From: Nerophis ophidion | Lineage: Eukaryota; Chordata; Actinopteri; Syngnathiformes; Syngnathidae | DNA: 64,000 nt | Direction of reading: 5' to 3' | NCBI RefSeq assembly: GCF_033978795.1 | Contig: NC_084618.1 | Coordinates: forward strand, 72,735,433-72,799,432 | In this document: positions 36,241-49,447 of the stretch, piece after piece | Layout of the letters: every line of letters begins with the position of its first letter | Position numbering within the stretch: position 1 is the first letter of the stretch | Made by a program: the position numbers and the translations under genes | The notes under the pieces: model-generated | What the model was told of the DNA's origin: nothing | Seen by the model: only the letters and a program-made list of their open reading frames with translations | The model's database searches: none

Positions 36241-39200
36241 CAATTTAAGAATTTAAAAAATATATAATTTGTGTCTAAACCTTTATCTGAAATTCTTATT
36301 TATTGTAATTTCACTAACCACATTTTGAGCACTTGCACATTTGCATTAATAAAATAATCTCCTATAATGCTGCATTTAGAGTGTTATGTTGGTTGTAATT
36401 TGCAGTTGTGTAGATGTAGTTTTCTCTGACAGAATGTCTTGTCAATTTCATTTCAACTTCTTTGTAAATTAACTTTGACAGTCAAAGATAAACATGGTGC
36501 CAACTATTTTTTTAACGAAACAATCATAACTCTACAATGGATGCCTGCGGAACGCCACTCCAGCGTAAAAATGCCCGCTAGTTTTATTTTAACACTAGTA
36601 CACAACCATGACTATAAATGTCATCTCTGCCTTAAATTACATCAGCTTTAATGGCGTGCCAATACAAATCCTCGTGGCTTTGTGCATCTGTTTTGCTTTA
36701 TTGGCCCCCTGGCCACTGAGCTGCTGACTGGTCTCACATTGAATATCCGTGACACACAAGTTAGGCAATCGAATAAAGGAATGAGGTTGTCTTGTCTGTG
36801 ATTGGAGCTGCTCTTTTAAAAGTGTCACTATGTGGCTGAATAAACATTGACATAATACAGCATTACAAGTTTATTGTAGACATAATCAAGATGGGATACA
36901 AGCGTTGTCACATTCCTACATGCTATTGAATTTCCCTCTTGTCTGCTCAGTTTTGACCGTACGTTCTTGATGCACAACGTCTTATATAACGTCATTTAAT
37001 GTACGGCTGCCCTTGTCACCGTCCGTCACGTTCAATGGAGAGTGCTGCGTCAGGCAATTTCACGTCCACCTTTTAAAGCTTTGTAATCTAAGCTTTTTAT
37101 TTATTAACCTGTTGGTGGCTAAGTGCCAGAGAGAACCCCACTCCAACCGTCCGCACGCTTACACACACACACACACACACAGAAAACACACACACACAGA
37201 CACCTTTGTTTTCAATATGTATGTTTTTGTACTGCCAACAAAACAAACTGGATTAGAATGTTAATGAAGTCCATGAGAAACCACAGGCAATAACTGAATT
37301 GTATTGAACATATTTATTCTGCAAAGAAAGAAAATTAATGTTAAAAGTACCAATGATTGTCACACACACACACTAGGTGTGGTGAAATTTGTCCTCTGTA
37401 TTCGACCCATCCCCTTGTTCACCCCCTGGGAGGTGAGGTGAGCAGTGGGCAGCAGCGGTGCCGCGCCCAGGAATCATTTTTGCTGATTTAACCCCCAATT
37501 CCAACCCTTGATGCTGAGTGTGAAGCAGGGAGGTAACGGGATGACTCGGCTGGGGTTTGAACTCACAACCTACCGATCTCAGAGCGGACACTCTAACCAG
37601 TAGGCCACTGAGTAGGTTATACACACACGTGGTAAATATATTTATTTTATTAAAATCATATAGATTATTGTATAAAGGGTTTTTATTATCATCTATTAAG
37701 TTCCTTATAGGTAGAGATTCAATCATCATTTGTTTATTGCCTTCTTTCAAATGCAGAGAATAATTTCGCCACATCTAGTATGTGTGTGACAATCATTGGT
37801 ACTTTGACTTTTTGTTGTAATAATATTCTATGATCAAACTTTTTAGTAATTTTATGTACACTAACCTTTTTGTCCAACAAACTTATTCAGTTGGGAGAAC
37901 TATGGTAATAACAGTTACGTAATAATGAATAGTAGCTATATAGTAGTAACAAATATAAGTATATATTTTTGTTATGTACATTTTTCAACCAAAAAGCAAT
38001 GCTGTAATTCATCAATTCTAGCACTCTGTATTTTTTTTCATATAAAATATGTAATTTATCTTTTATCTACGTATTAACATTGGCATGTGATACGTTGTGG
38101 TTGTCCACAGTCGTGGTTGTCTTGTTATACGTAAACGCGTTGCCATTCTTACGTTCTGTTTTGCTGATGCTTCACATTTCTAAATGATTGTAAACCTGCA
38201 ACTGTATATATGCATATGAATATGCATATTTATGTTTATATATGTATATGTTTATATATGCATGTTAAAAAGTTAAAGTTAAAGTACCAATGATTGTCAC
38301 ACACACACTAGGTGTGGCAAATTAATTCTCTGCATTTGACCCTTGATCACCCCCTGGGAGGTGAGGGGAGCAGTGGGCAGCAGCAGTGCCGCGCCCGGGA
38401 ATCATTTATGGTGATTTAACCCCCAATTCCAACCCTTGATGATGAGTGCCAAGCAGGGGGGCAATGGGTCCCATTTTTTATAGTCTTTGGTATGACTTGG
38501 CCGGGATTTGAACTCACAACCTACCGATCCCAGGGCGGACATTCTAACCACTAGGCCACTGAGTAGGTTTTGTATGTGTTTATATATGTACAGTAAAGGC
38601 CGGAAGGTTGGACACACTTCAATTCAATGTGTTTTCTTTATTTTCATGACTATTATTGTATTATTTATTGTACATTGTCACTGAAGGCATCAAAACTATG
38701 ACACCTGTGAAGTGAAAAACATTTCAGGTGACTGACTACTACCTCTTGAAGCTCATCGAGAGAATGCCTAGAGTGTGCAAAGCAGTAATCAGAGCAAAGG
38801 GTGGCCATTTTGAAGAAATTAGAATATAAAATGTGTTTTCAGTTTTTCACATTTTTTTTGTTAAGCACATAACTCCACATGTGTTCATTCATACTTTTCA
38901 TGCTTTCAGTGACAATCTACAATGTAAATAGTCATGAAAATAAAGAAAATGGATTGAAAAAGAAGGTGTGTCCAAACTTTTGGCCTGTACTCTACTGTAT
39001 GTATATGGTTATATGTACATATGTGTAAGTATATATGTATGTATTTTTGTATGTACACCAACCTTTTTGTCAAACAAACGTCTCCACTGGGTAGAACTAT
39101 AATAATGATAGTTATGTAGCATCGTATAGTTATTAGATGTATAACAAATACAGTTATATTTTTCTTATGTACTTTTTCAACCAAAAATAAAAGCTGTAAT

Positions 39201-42200
39201 TTACCAACTCCCCCACTGGAGTTATTTTAATTTTTTCATATAAAATATGTATTATATCTTTCATGTGCGTATTAATATTGGCATACGAGTCGTGCTTGTC
39301 TTGTTATACGTCAACGTGTTGTCATCCTTATTTCCTGTTTTGCTGATGCTTCACATTTCTAAATGATTGTAAATCTGCAACTCTCCATTCTTAATATTGT
39401 GTTAAATTGAATGTGTTTATGTTATTCTTAGGGGCTCAAAATAAAGGCATGAAATTGTTAAATGTGTATGACAGTCTAGCTTGTGTGTGTCATACATGAC
39501 TTAAGTCTTTATCCATTTCCAGGGCGGAGAGCACTGCTACTACCAAGGGCGTGTCCGAGGTCTGCCAGGCTCTTGGGCGGCTCTGTCCACCTGTCACGGC
39601 CTGTGGTGAGAGCCCAAATGTGCAAAACACACATTTTATTTTTTTCAAACTGAGCCACCAGTTGAATAGCCCAAATTATGAAAACGAGAGGACTTAAAAT
39701 GGAACCTTGAGGAACCCCACTTTTACAACTAAAGAAGTAGAACAAATGACCTGTAACTGCTAGACAAGCTACAGCAACACCTTACTTACATTAATCACAT
39801 TACGAAACAATATGCAACTGCCAAAAAGGTGAGGCCTTAAAGCAGGGGCGCTCACACTTTTTCTGCAGGTGAGCTACTTTTCAATTGACCAAGTCGAGGA
39901 GATCTACCTCATTCCTATTTATAATTTATATTTATTTATTTATGAAAGAGACATTTTTGTTAACAAGTTAATGGTGTTTAATGATAATACAAGCATGTTT
40001 AACACACATAGATTCCTTTCTTTCATGAAGACAAGAATATAAGTTGGTGTATTTGATTCTGATGACTTGCATTGATTGGAATTAGACAGTGGTGCTGATA
40101 ACGTCCGCATTTTCAAATGGAGGAAAAAAAAAAGTCCTCCTTTCTGTCCAATACCACATGAAAGTAGTTGGATTTGGCATCTCATTTGTCCAACTTGCAT
40201 ACTCGTTTTTAAACACTTTTAAATGAGAGTAGCATATGTGGGTGGCCCTTTTAATGTCTGGCAGCAGGTGAGTGACGTCAGTGAGTGTGCGGGTGGGCAA
40301 GCAAGTGAGAAAGCGGTCGCTGAGGGCGGGGGAGAAATACATTGGCATCAAACTCCGTAGCTTGCTAGCTTGTGCACGCTAGCTTTCTGAGACTTTTATT
40401 TTGTTAGCACAGGCAGGATGAAACAGGTCTTTCATGGTGAAGACAGGAACTGTGCAGTCGGTCTTTAGAGTTTTGACAGTAGGTACGGAGTCTCTAGAAA
40501 TAAAATGTGTTTCTCTGCGTCCGCCCTGTTAGTGATTTTTTTCTTAAATATGAGCTCGCAGCAGCCAGCGTCATCTCACAAGATCCTCGGGTGCCGAGAA
40601 TGTCAAACAACTGACGAAAGTGAAGTCTTGGTATGATTGATGATTGCTCATTTTTATGTCTATTTTTTAATGCCTGGCTTGAGATCGACTGACACACCCT
40701 CCGAGATCGACCAGTCGATCGCGATCGACATAATGCCCACCCCTGCCTTAAAGGGATGCCTTGAAGAACGCTCCAGTTATGCAAATCACACATTCGTATC
40801 CTCATGTTCTATATTTGCTTGAAAAGTTAAAATGTTAGTGCAAGGATGTGTTTGCAATGGTCCAAGTTATTCTATACAACAGGAGCACTCTAATGTGTTC
40901 AGAAATTTGCTGCAAAAAGGTATTTCTCCCAAGTTTTTAACTAAACTCGGGGGTCTCGGATGATGTCATTCCAGAGCTGTATTAAACCCCCGGCCTGATT
41001 TAGAGTAATATGGCTCAAGTAAAAGCTGAAGTACGGCCACCATTTTTGTTCTTGAAAAAAATTAACAGTTTGAAACTGAAAAATTTCATTTTATTTTGAA
41101 TTTCGAATTGTATTGTATTCAAAATAAAAAATAGTATAATTTTTTAAAATATAAATACAATTATGATTTAGTCTTGTAATGCTTGTGAATTAATTATTCA
41201 TTTTCATATATTTTTATCTTTGAGATTCTGTTTTTTTTTTATTCAAATTTAAAAAAAAAAAAGAAAAAGAAAAAATTCTCCAGTTTCATATTTTTCTTTT
41301 CTACTGTCAAATCCTTTTTTTAAAAATTCAGATTCAGACTTTTAGCCTGAATTTCACATGCTATCAACTGTGATAACAAATTATTTGCAGCCGCAGTGCG
41401 GTGGTTTGAGGCCTCAAGTGTTACGTAACGTGTGGAGTTGAAATGTCTTTGTTCCTACCTTCACTAAATGAACCACAGTCTGTTTTGCTAAGCTGCCAGT
41501 CATGATGCGAGCCCCTCTCAGTTGATGACACTACCTGCACGCTAAATTTGTGCCAAATGTCTGAAACTGAAAAAAATAATTTCAATATGGTGGGAGAAAT
41601 TAAACCTTTAAAATATGACTTGACTCAGGGGAAAAAACATTTTTAATTCCCTTGAAAAATAAAAATAATGACAGGAAAAAATATGTGCACCTATTTTTAT
41701 TTTTAGTACGCTTATGTATCTTTTTTTTAAAGTCAACATCAAGACTTAGTTCTGCAGTTTTCTTTCACAAATAATTACTGAGTAAGTTAGTATTCAATGG
41801 AAAAAAAGTAACTTTTGATTTATTTAGAAGCTATTTTTTAGGTATTAGGTGCAAGCGGATTGAAAAAGGATGGATAGTTTCACATGTTGCACATTTGCAG
41901 CAGTCTTTTCATATTTTCCCTCAATTTTATGATATATTTTAGTTAGACATTTTGCGTCGATGGAACTGCGGAAGCCCCCCCCTTTTCTCACTTGGTAGAG
42001 CAACTCATAAATGCACGTGCAAGTCAGATAAAGGTTGTTGATGTAATCTTTTCAAGTGTACCTAAAAATTTGACCTTCCTCCTTCATGTGTTCTTGTCTT
42101 TGCAGGGGAATGTTCTCAGACGGGAATGTCTCCTACGGGATCGAACCTGCAAGCAGTGGCGAGGTGATTGAATTAGCATCAATCTGAATTGTCGGAAGGG

Positions 42201-45200
42201 TTGCCTAAAAAAACATTTTTAGGGATTCTCCAGTACATTTTGGTGGTGCAGAGGTGAAAGTGTGTGAGAGCTAGTTGGAGTTCAATTACAGAGACTAGAA
42301 GAGAGCAGACGGATCAATAGCAGCTCTTCTTCACAATCACCCTCCCTTTTAGTTGTGTCCTTGGCTTAACAATATATGTCAGATTTTCATAAAGTATTCA
42401 TCCCCAGCTCTAGTGTACAACTTCCCATTATGGCCGCATGCTGAGTGGCTGATTGATTGATCAATTATGCATCGGCAGAGTTCTCTTATCGCACATAAAA
42501 GCTTCTAAAAGTCAAATGGGGCGCTTTTATAATGTTTTAGTTCGTTATATTGGGAGTGGAACGCGTGTATGCAGACGTTGACATCAGCGGTCGTCGACAT
42601 AATCAAAACAAAAGTCAAAACTAGCCATTCCTTGCACATTTACATATTACCAAGGAGTTTAATAATACATTCATTACATCTAAAGTCTGATTTTGTTGTA
42701 TGTTTTTACAACAATGACAAAGTTTTCATAGATATTTTTCAAAAAAACATGAAATTGGTGCATTTTGTTAGTTCCTGTGGTAGAATCCAGGAAAATACTG
42801 CTTAACTTTTATTTTGAAGCTTACTTTGTACTGAACAGGAAGTCAATGTGTGCATGTTTTAATGCTAACTAGACAGTAGTTATGTCGCTGTTGTGCTTTA
42901 ACGGTAATTATGACGTCAACATTACTACTTATACCTGTATACAAAACCCAAAACCAGTGAAGTTGGCAAGTTGTGTAAAACATAAATAAAAACAGAATAC
43001 AATGATTTGCACATTCTTTTCAACCTATATTCAAATGAATAGACTACAAAGACAGCATAATTAACGTTCGAACTGGAAAACTTTATTTTTTGCAAATATT
43101 AGGTCACTTGGAATTTGATGCCTGCATCATGTTTGAAAAAAGCTGAAACAAGTGGCAAAAAAGACTGAGAAAGTTAAGGAATGCACATCAAACACTTATT
43201 TGGAACATCCCACAGGTGAACAGGCTAATTGGGAACAGGTGGGTGCCATGATTGGGTATAAAAAGCAGCTTCCATGAAACGCTCAGTCATTCACAAACAA
43301 GGATGGGGCGAGGGTCACAACTTTGAGAACAAATGCGTGAGCAAACTGTTTAAGAACAACATTTCTCAACTAGCTATTGCAAGGAATTTAGAGATTTCAC
43401 CATCTACGGTCCGTAAAATAATCAAAAGGTTCTGAGAATCTGGAGAAATCACTGCACGTAAGCAGCAAGGCTGAAAACCAACATTGAATGCCGGTGACTT
43501 TCGATCCCTCAGGCGCTACTGCATCAAAAAGCGTCAGCATCAGTGTGTAAAAGCTATCACCACATGGGCTCAGGAACACTTCACAAAAACCACTGTCAGT
43601 AATTACAGTTTGTAGCTACATATGTAAGTGCAAGTTAAAACTCTACCATGTAAAGCCATTTATCAACAACCCCCAGAAACGCCGCCGGCTTCGCTGGGCC
43701 CGAGCTCATCTAAGATGGACTAATGCAAAGTAGAAAAGTGTTCTGTGGTCTGACAAGTCCACATTTCAAATTGTTTTTGGAAACTGTGGACTTCTTGTCT
43801 CCAGAACAAAAAAGAAAAGAACCATCCGGATTGTTCTTGGTGCAAAGTCAGCATCTGTGATGGTATGGGGGTGTATTAGTGCCCAAGGCATGGGGAACTT
43901 CACCACATAGCAGATTTTGTTTATATTTCTCTGTTTTGATTTAGCTTATTATACATTGTTTTGGTCCTGAATGAAGAGTTTCCAAGCATACAAATGGCCT
44001 AATAAACTTGAAATATTATTAACACAGTGGTATTGACCACGAGAGGAGACCGAACCAATCAGAGGGCGCTGTTCAGTATTGTGGCCACTGATTGGCTCAG
44101 CCTCAGGCATCGTTACTATATTGTATTAAAAGGGTGTAAAGGGGACTAAGTGGTGTAATTTCATGTCTAGAGGGCTCTAATGATGTTGGAAAAGATAGTA
44201 AACAGGTTTTAAATGCTCTAGCCATGAAAATGTTGGATTTCTAATGAATAATTCCTACTTAGCAGAGATTTGGTTATTGCGAACATGTCCGGAACCAATT
44301 ATGTACAGCACATGTCGAGGAAAACTGTTTTGGGTTGGCATAACTGGGAACTTTTCACTAAACAGTGAAAAGTTGACTTGGGCGGGTTCCACTTTTAGAA
44401 AAGGGGTAGCAGTTTGAACAGTGAAGTGGACTTATTTACTTTTCTACAGTACATACTAGACTACCAATTTCATTGTCATTTTGTTTTAGTTTTGTGTAAT
44501 AAAAATATTTTGTATATTATATATTTGTATGTACGTTGTCTGTATTAAACATATTTTAAAATGTTTGCTTTTTGTTAATATTTAAAATATTAATTATTAA
44601 TAAATATATAAATGTAAGCATTATTTCCGATTGTAAAAATAAAATGTAAATTACAATATATTTGTTCACATCAGAGGTTATTCCTTAACAATTATTTTGT
44701 TTTATGTAATAAAAATGTTTTTTAAGATGTATACATTATTTCAAAATAGTATAAAAAATAGTTAAATTGTAAATTCTTCAATATATATTTGTTCTAATAT
44801 AGTATAGAAATTCTCATAAATGTTTCTTAAATTGTTTGCGGTATTTTTTTAAGTATTTTTAAATTACATTTGAAATGTATTGTAGTGGTGTGTTTTTCAA
44901 TTGTATTTAGTAAAGTTGGTTATTGGATAAAGTGCAACATAAAGTGCACTATCTTTACTGAACAATGGCTGCAAATGGCTTTTGTCTTTTGCGCATTTCA
45001 CCGACAAGTTTTGACTTCAATGTTGGAAAAGGGTTTTCAAGCTTTACTTTCTCCTTGCCACTCTCTCTAGACACTTCCACTTCCTATTTGTCACCCTAAG
45101 TGTAGTGTAAAATATGAGTAGCATCCCCACAAGTATACACAAGTTTTACCAATGGAAGATTTTTGTTGCGTTGCAGGTGGACCACATTGTGTACCGCTTG

Positions 45201-45588
45201 CCTGACATCCACCTCCTCCCGCCTCCTCGCTCAGGTATGACAGTTTCTCCTGATGGATGACACTTCCCTCCTTATCCAGTCATGTCCTCACCTTCCTTCC
45301 TGTTACCTGATCCTCGCCACCTCATTTGGCCTCCCTGGCTCGTGTGCTATTGATTTCTCCTACAAATGAGTGCTCACCCAAAATACACCCTTGATGACTC
45401 AGCCTTGGTTTTCTTTACTCTCTCTGCTCTGACTGCGTTTCCCAGCATGCACCGTGAATCATTCCCAGCCTGAAATGCAGACGGGCGGCGGCGGAGTTGA
45501 TGTGGGAGATGGGAAGAGGCGGTATGGAGACAACTTGTCTGCACAGGAGAAAACAAAGCTTACCAGCTTGAGACGCTTAAAAAGACAA
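28172..45588 (+). CDS. adam11: adam11 exons 1-8: signal peptide and prodomain
   Basis: Exon 1 encodes a short hydrophobic signal peptide (MRAVRCLLIAAVFARC) and ends in phase 1. Exon 2 starts GT and restores the frame at LREGWHPPVEDL. Exons 3-4 encode the best-conserved prodomain block (SFLVEAFGRSFILDLELN, HHLLSTDYVERQF). Exon 5 encodes HCYYQGRVRGLPGSWAALS. Exon 8 ends LRRLKRQ, a proprotein-convertase site just before the mature domain. N-glycosylation sequons are NST (exon 2) and NVS (exon 6). Intron 4 (6.7 kb) is the longest in the window and is mostly repeats. Confidence 0.9.
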
Positions 45589-48500
45589 GTCAGTCACGGC
45601 CACTCTTATATTTTAGTTTATTTTGTCATTGATATTAAGTGTTTGCTCCAGGGTCATTCATCTAAATCATCAATTTACTAATATGTATAAATATATTTTT
45701 TAATTGTTGTTTGTATGTGGCGCAACTATAATTTCATGCACTCTTAAACTGAGGTTATGTGTGTACAGTATGATACTTGTGGTGTTATTATTTTTATTTG
45801 TTTTAGATGTTCATTTTTTATTATGTTTTTTGCACTGCAACCTCAGAATTTCCCCACTGTAAGATTAATAAAGTCGATCCTATCCTAATAATCACAGATT
45901 GTATTAAATTCTGTAACAGTGTCTATTGAAGTATTTCATTTCGAGTTACTGCCAAAATAGGTCACAATGCAAGTAATGTTTTGTCTAAAAAAAATTATTA
46001 AATGTTTTATTAAATATTCTTAATTGTAATATTATATTTTTTTCAATTTAACTCAATTAAACTCAGCGTAACTTCCATAATAGATCATTCAAACAATCAT
46101 ACAAAACATAAAATCAGTGTACTTGTAAATAAAAACAGAATACAATGATTAGCAAATTCTTTTCAACTTATATTCAATTGAATAGACTGCAAAAACAAGA
46201 TATTTAATGTTCGAACTGAGAAAGTTATTTTTTTATTATTATTTTTTTGTAAATAATCATTTAATTATAATTTAATGGAAGCAACACGTTGCAAAAAAAA
46301 TGGCACAGGGGCATTTTGACCACTGTGTTACATGGCCTTTCCTTTTAACAACACTCAGTAAACGTTTAGGAACTGAGGAGACCAATTTTTTGTAACTTTT
46401 CAGGTGGATTTCTATCCCATTCTTGCTTGATGTACAGCTTAAGTTGTTCAACAGTCCGGGGTCTCCCTTAAGTTATTTTAGGATTCATAGTGTGTCACGC
46501 ATTTTTAATGGGAGACAGGTCTGGACTACAGGCAAGCCAGACTAGTACCTGCACTCTTTTACTATGAAGCCACGCTCTTGTAACATGTGATTGGCATTGT
46601 CTTGCTGAAATAAGCAGGGGCGTCCATGATAAAGTTGCTTGGATAGCAACCTATGTTGCTCCAAAATCTGTATGTACTTTTCAGCATTAATGGTGCCTTC
46701 ACAGATGTGTAAGTTACCCATGCCTTGGGCACTAATACACCCCCATACCATCACAGATGCTGGCTTTTGAACTTTTCGCCTATTACAATCCGGATGGTTC
46801 TTTTCCTCTTTGTCCGGACGACACAACGTCCACAGTTTCCAAAAACAATTTGAAATGTGGACTCGTCAGACCACAGAACACTTTTCCACTTTGCATCAGT
46901 CCATCTTAGATGAGCTTGGGCCCAACAAAGCGGCAGCGTTTGTGGGTGTTATTGATAAATGGCTTTCGCTTGGCATGGTGGAGTTTTAACTTGCACTTAC
47001 AGATGTAGCGACCAACTGGAGTTACTGACAGTGGTTTTCTGAAGTGTTCCTGAGCCAATGTGTTGAAATCCTTTACACACTGTTGTCGCTTTTTGATGCA
47101 GTACCGCCTGAGGGATCGAAGGTCCGTAAAATCGCTTACGTGCAGTGATTTCTCCATATTTTCCATATCTTTTGATGATGTTACAAACCGTAGATGGTGA
47201 AATCCCTAAATTCCTTGCAATAGCTCTTTGAGAAATGTTGTTCTTAAACTGTTCTACAATTTGCTCACACATTTGTTCACAAAGTAATGACCTTCGCCTC
47301 TTCCTTGTTTGTTAATGACTGAGCATTTCATGGGAGCAACTTTTACACCCAATCATGGCACCCACCTGTTCCCAATTAGCCTGTTCACCTGTGGGATGTT
47401 CCAAATAAGTGTTTGATGAGCATTCCTCAACTTTCTCAGTCTTTTTTGTCACTTGTGCCAGCTTTTTTTGAAACATGTTTCAGCCATCAAATTCCAAATG
47501 AGTTGATATTTTGAAAAAATACTTTTTCCCAGTTTGAACGTTAAGTATCTTGTCTTTGCAGTATATTCAATTGAATACAGGTTGGAAAGGAATGGCAAAT
47601 CATTGTATTGTGTTTTTATTTACCATTTACAAAACGTGACAACCTCACTGATTTTGGGGGTTCTAAATTAATTGGTGAAAATATATGAAAAATGTGTTAT
47701 TTCTAAACAATATATTTAAAAAATACTTAATTAATATTTATAATATTTATAATATATTTTGATTAATTGTTTTGACTTTAAATTACATTTCATCACAAAA
47801 AAACATCATTATTTAAAGGGAAAATCCTTGTAATTGAGACCTCATCAGCATAAAAATGACAATATTGTAGCTATACGACAACTGTTTTTTGAAATATCAT
47901 GTGTATTTGTGTTACCTTTCTACCTCTCAGGTGCGTGGCAGTCAGCGCACCGTGCAGTTAGAGACCAAATACATCGAGCTGATGGTGGTAAACGACCACG
48001 AACTGGTGAGCTTCACTGCGTCCACAGTCAAACGCGACTCTTTTATACACAAATAATAATTTAGCCAGAGCGTGGCCTAACTACAGCCAGCAGGTCAAAT
48101 GCGTCCTGTTGGTGTCTCTCAGCAGTCTGATAGCTGTCATTTTGTCGCCGTCTGGTGGCTAAATTAGTACCTCAACTATTAATTGCACTGCATATTTTAC
48201 ATTACCCAATCCAAACAACCCTCCCTAGTCATGGTGCAGAAAAAAAATCAACCAGCAGAAACATGCTCTCACATAACACAACCTGCTGATTTAACTTTGT
48301 GGATATCATAAAAAAAAAATCCAAATTGCATCCCTTTATTTATTCCATTACAAGGAATCATGGGGAAAATACTTATCCATGTTTGGCATATTTTAGCTGC
48401 TTGATATTTCTGGTGGAGTAAACAAGGTAGGATTTGAACTTTCACATGCTCTTAACAACCAATTGTAATTATTAATTATATATCCGTTATAATTTTGTAA

Positions 48501-48737
48501 TGATATGTACTCGTACATATATTTATGTATATGTGTGTGTATAAATGTATATTTATGTACATATACGTGCATATATGTACATACAGTATATACATATGTA
48601 TATACTGTATATACTGTTTATATATATGTATATACTGTATATACTTATGTATATACATGTATCAAATGCAGAGAATAATTTTGCCACACCTAGTGTGGGT
48701 GTGTGTAACAATTATTGGTACTTTAACTTTATATGTG

Positions 48738-48772
<35 letters not shown>

Positions 48773-48893
48773 ACATATATATATATAAATGTGTATATAT
48801 ATACAGTATGTACTGTATATATGTGAATATATGTACATATATAGATATATATATAGATATATATATAGATATATAGATATATGGATATATGTA

Positions 48894-48979
<86 letters not shown>

Positions 48980-49071
48980 ATATATATATACTATATATAT
49001 ATGTGTGTGTATATATATATATAAATGTGTGTATATATATATACAGTATGTACTGTATATATGTGAATATA

Positions 49072-49133
<62 letters not shown>

Positions 49134-49298
49134 CATGTCTTATTTGGATTATCCAGAGAATAATGCTCGATACCGTGGTAGAGCGTAATGTGTATGTGTG
49201 GGGAAAAATCACAATACTACTTCATCTCTACAGAACTGTTTCATGAGGGGTTTCCTCAATTGTCAGGAATCTTTTGTGATTTTTCCCCACACATATAT

Positions 49299-49370
<72 letters not shown>

Positions 49371-49373
49371 GTA

Positions 49374-49447
<74 letters not shown>

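Noticed and set aside
37347..38570. tRNA genes (A-box and B-box-like sequence on the minus strand; also at 7428, 9088, 51177, 59168 and 63403)
   Set aside because: The boxes belong to SINE heads: the sequence continues into SINE bodies and no complete cloverleaf with an acceptor stem can be formed.
44050..44105. Pair of CCAAT-type boxes (ACCAATCAG and CTGATTGGC)
   Set aside because: Two short motifs in an intron next to a truncated transposon, with no other promoter feature. Kept only as a note.
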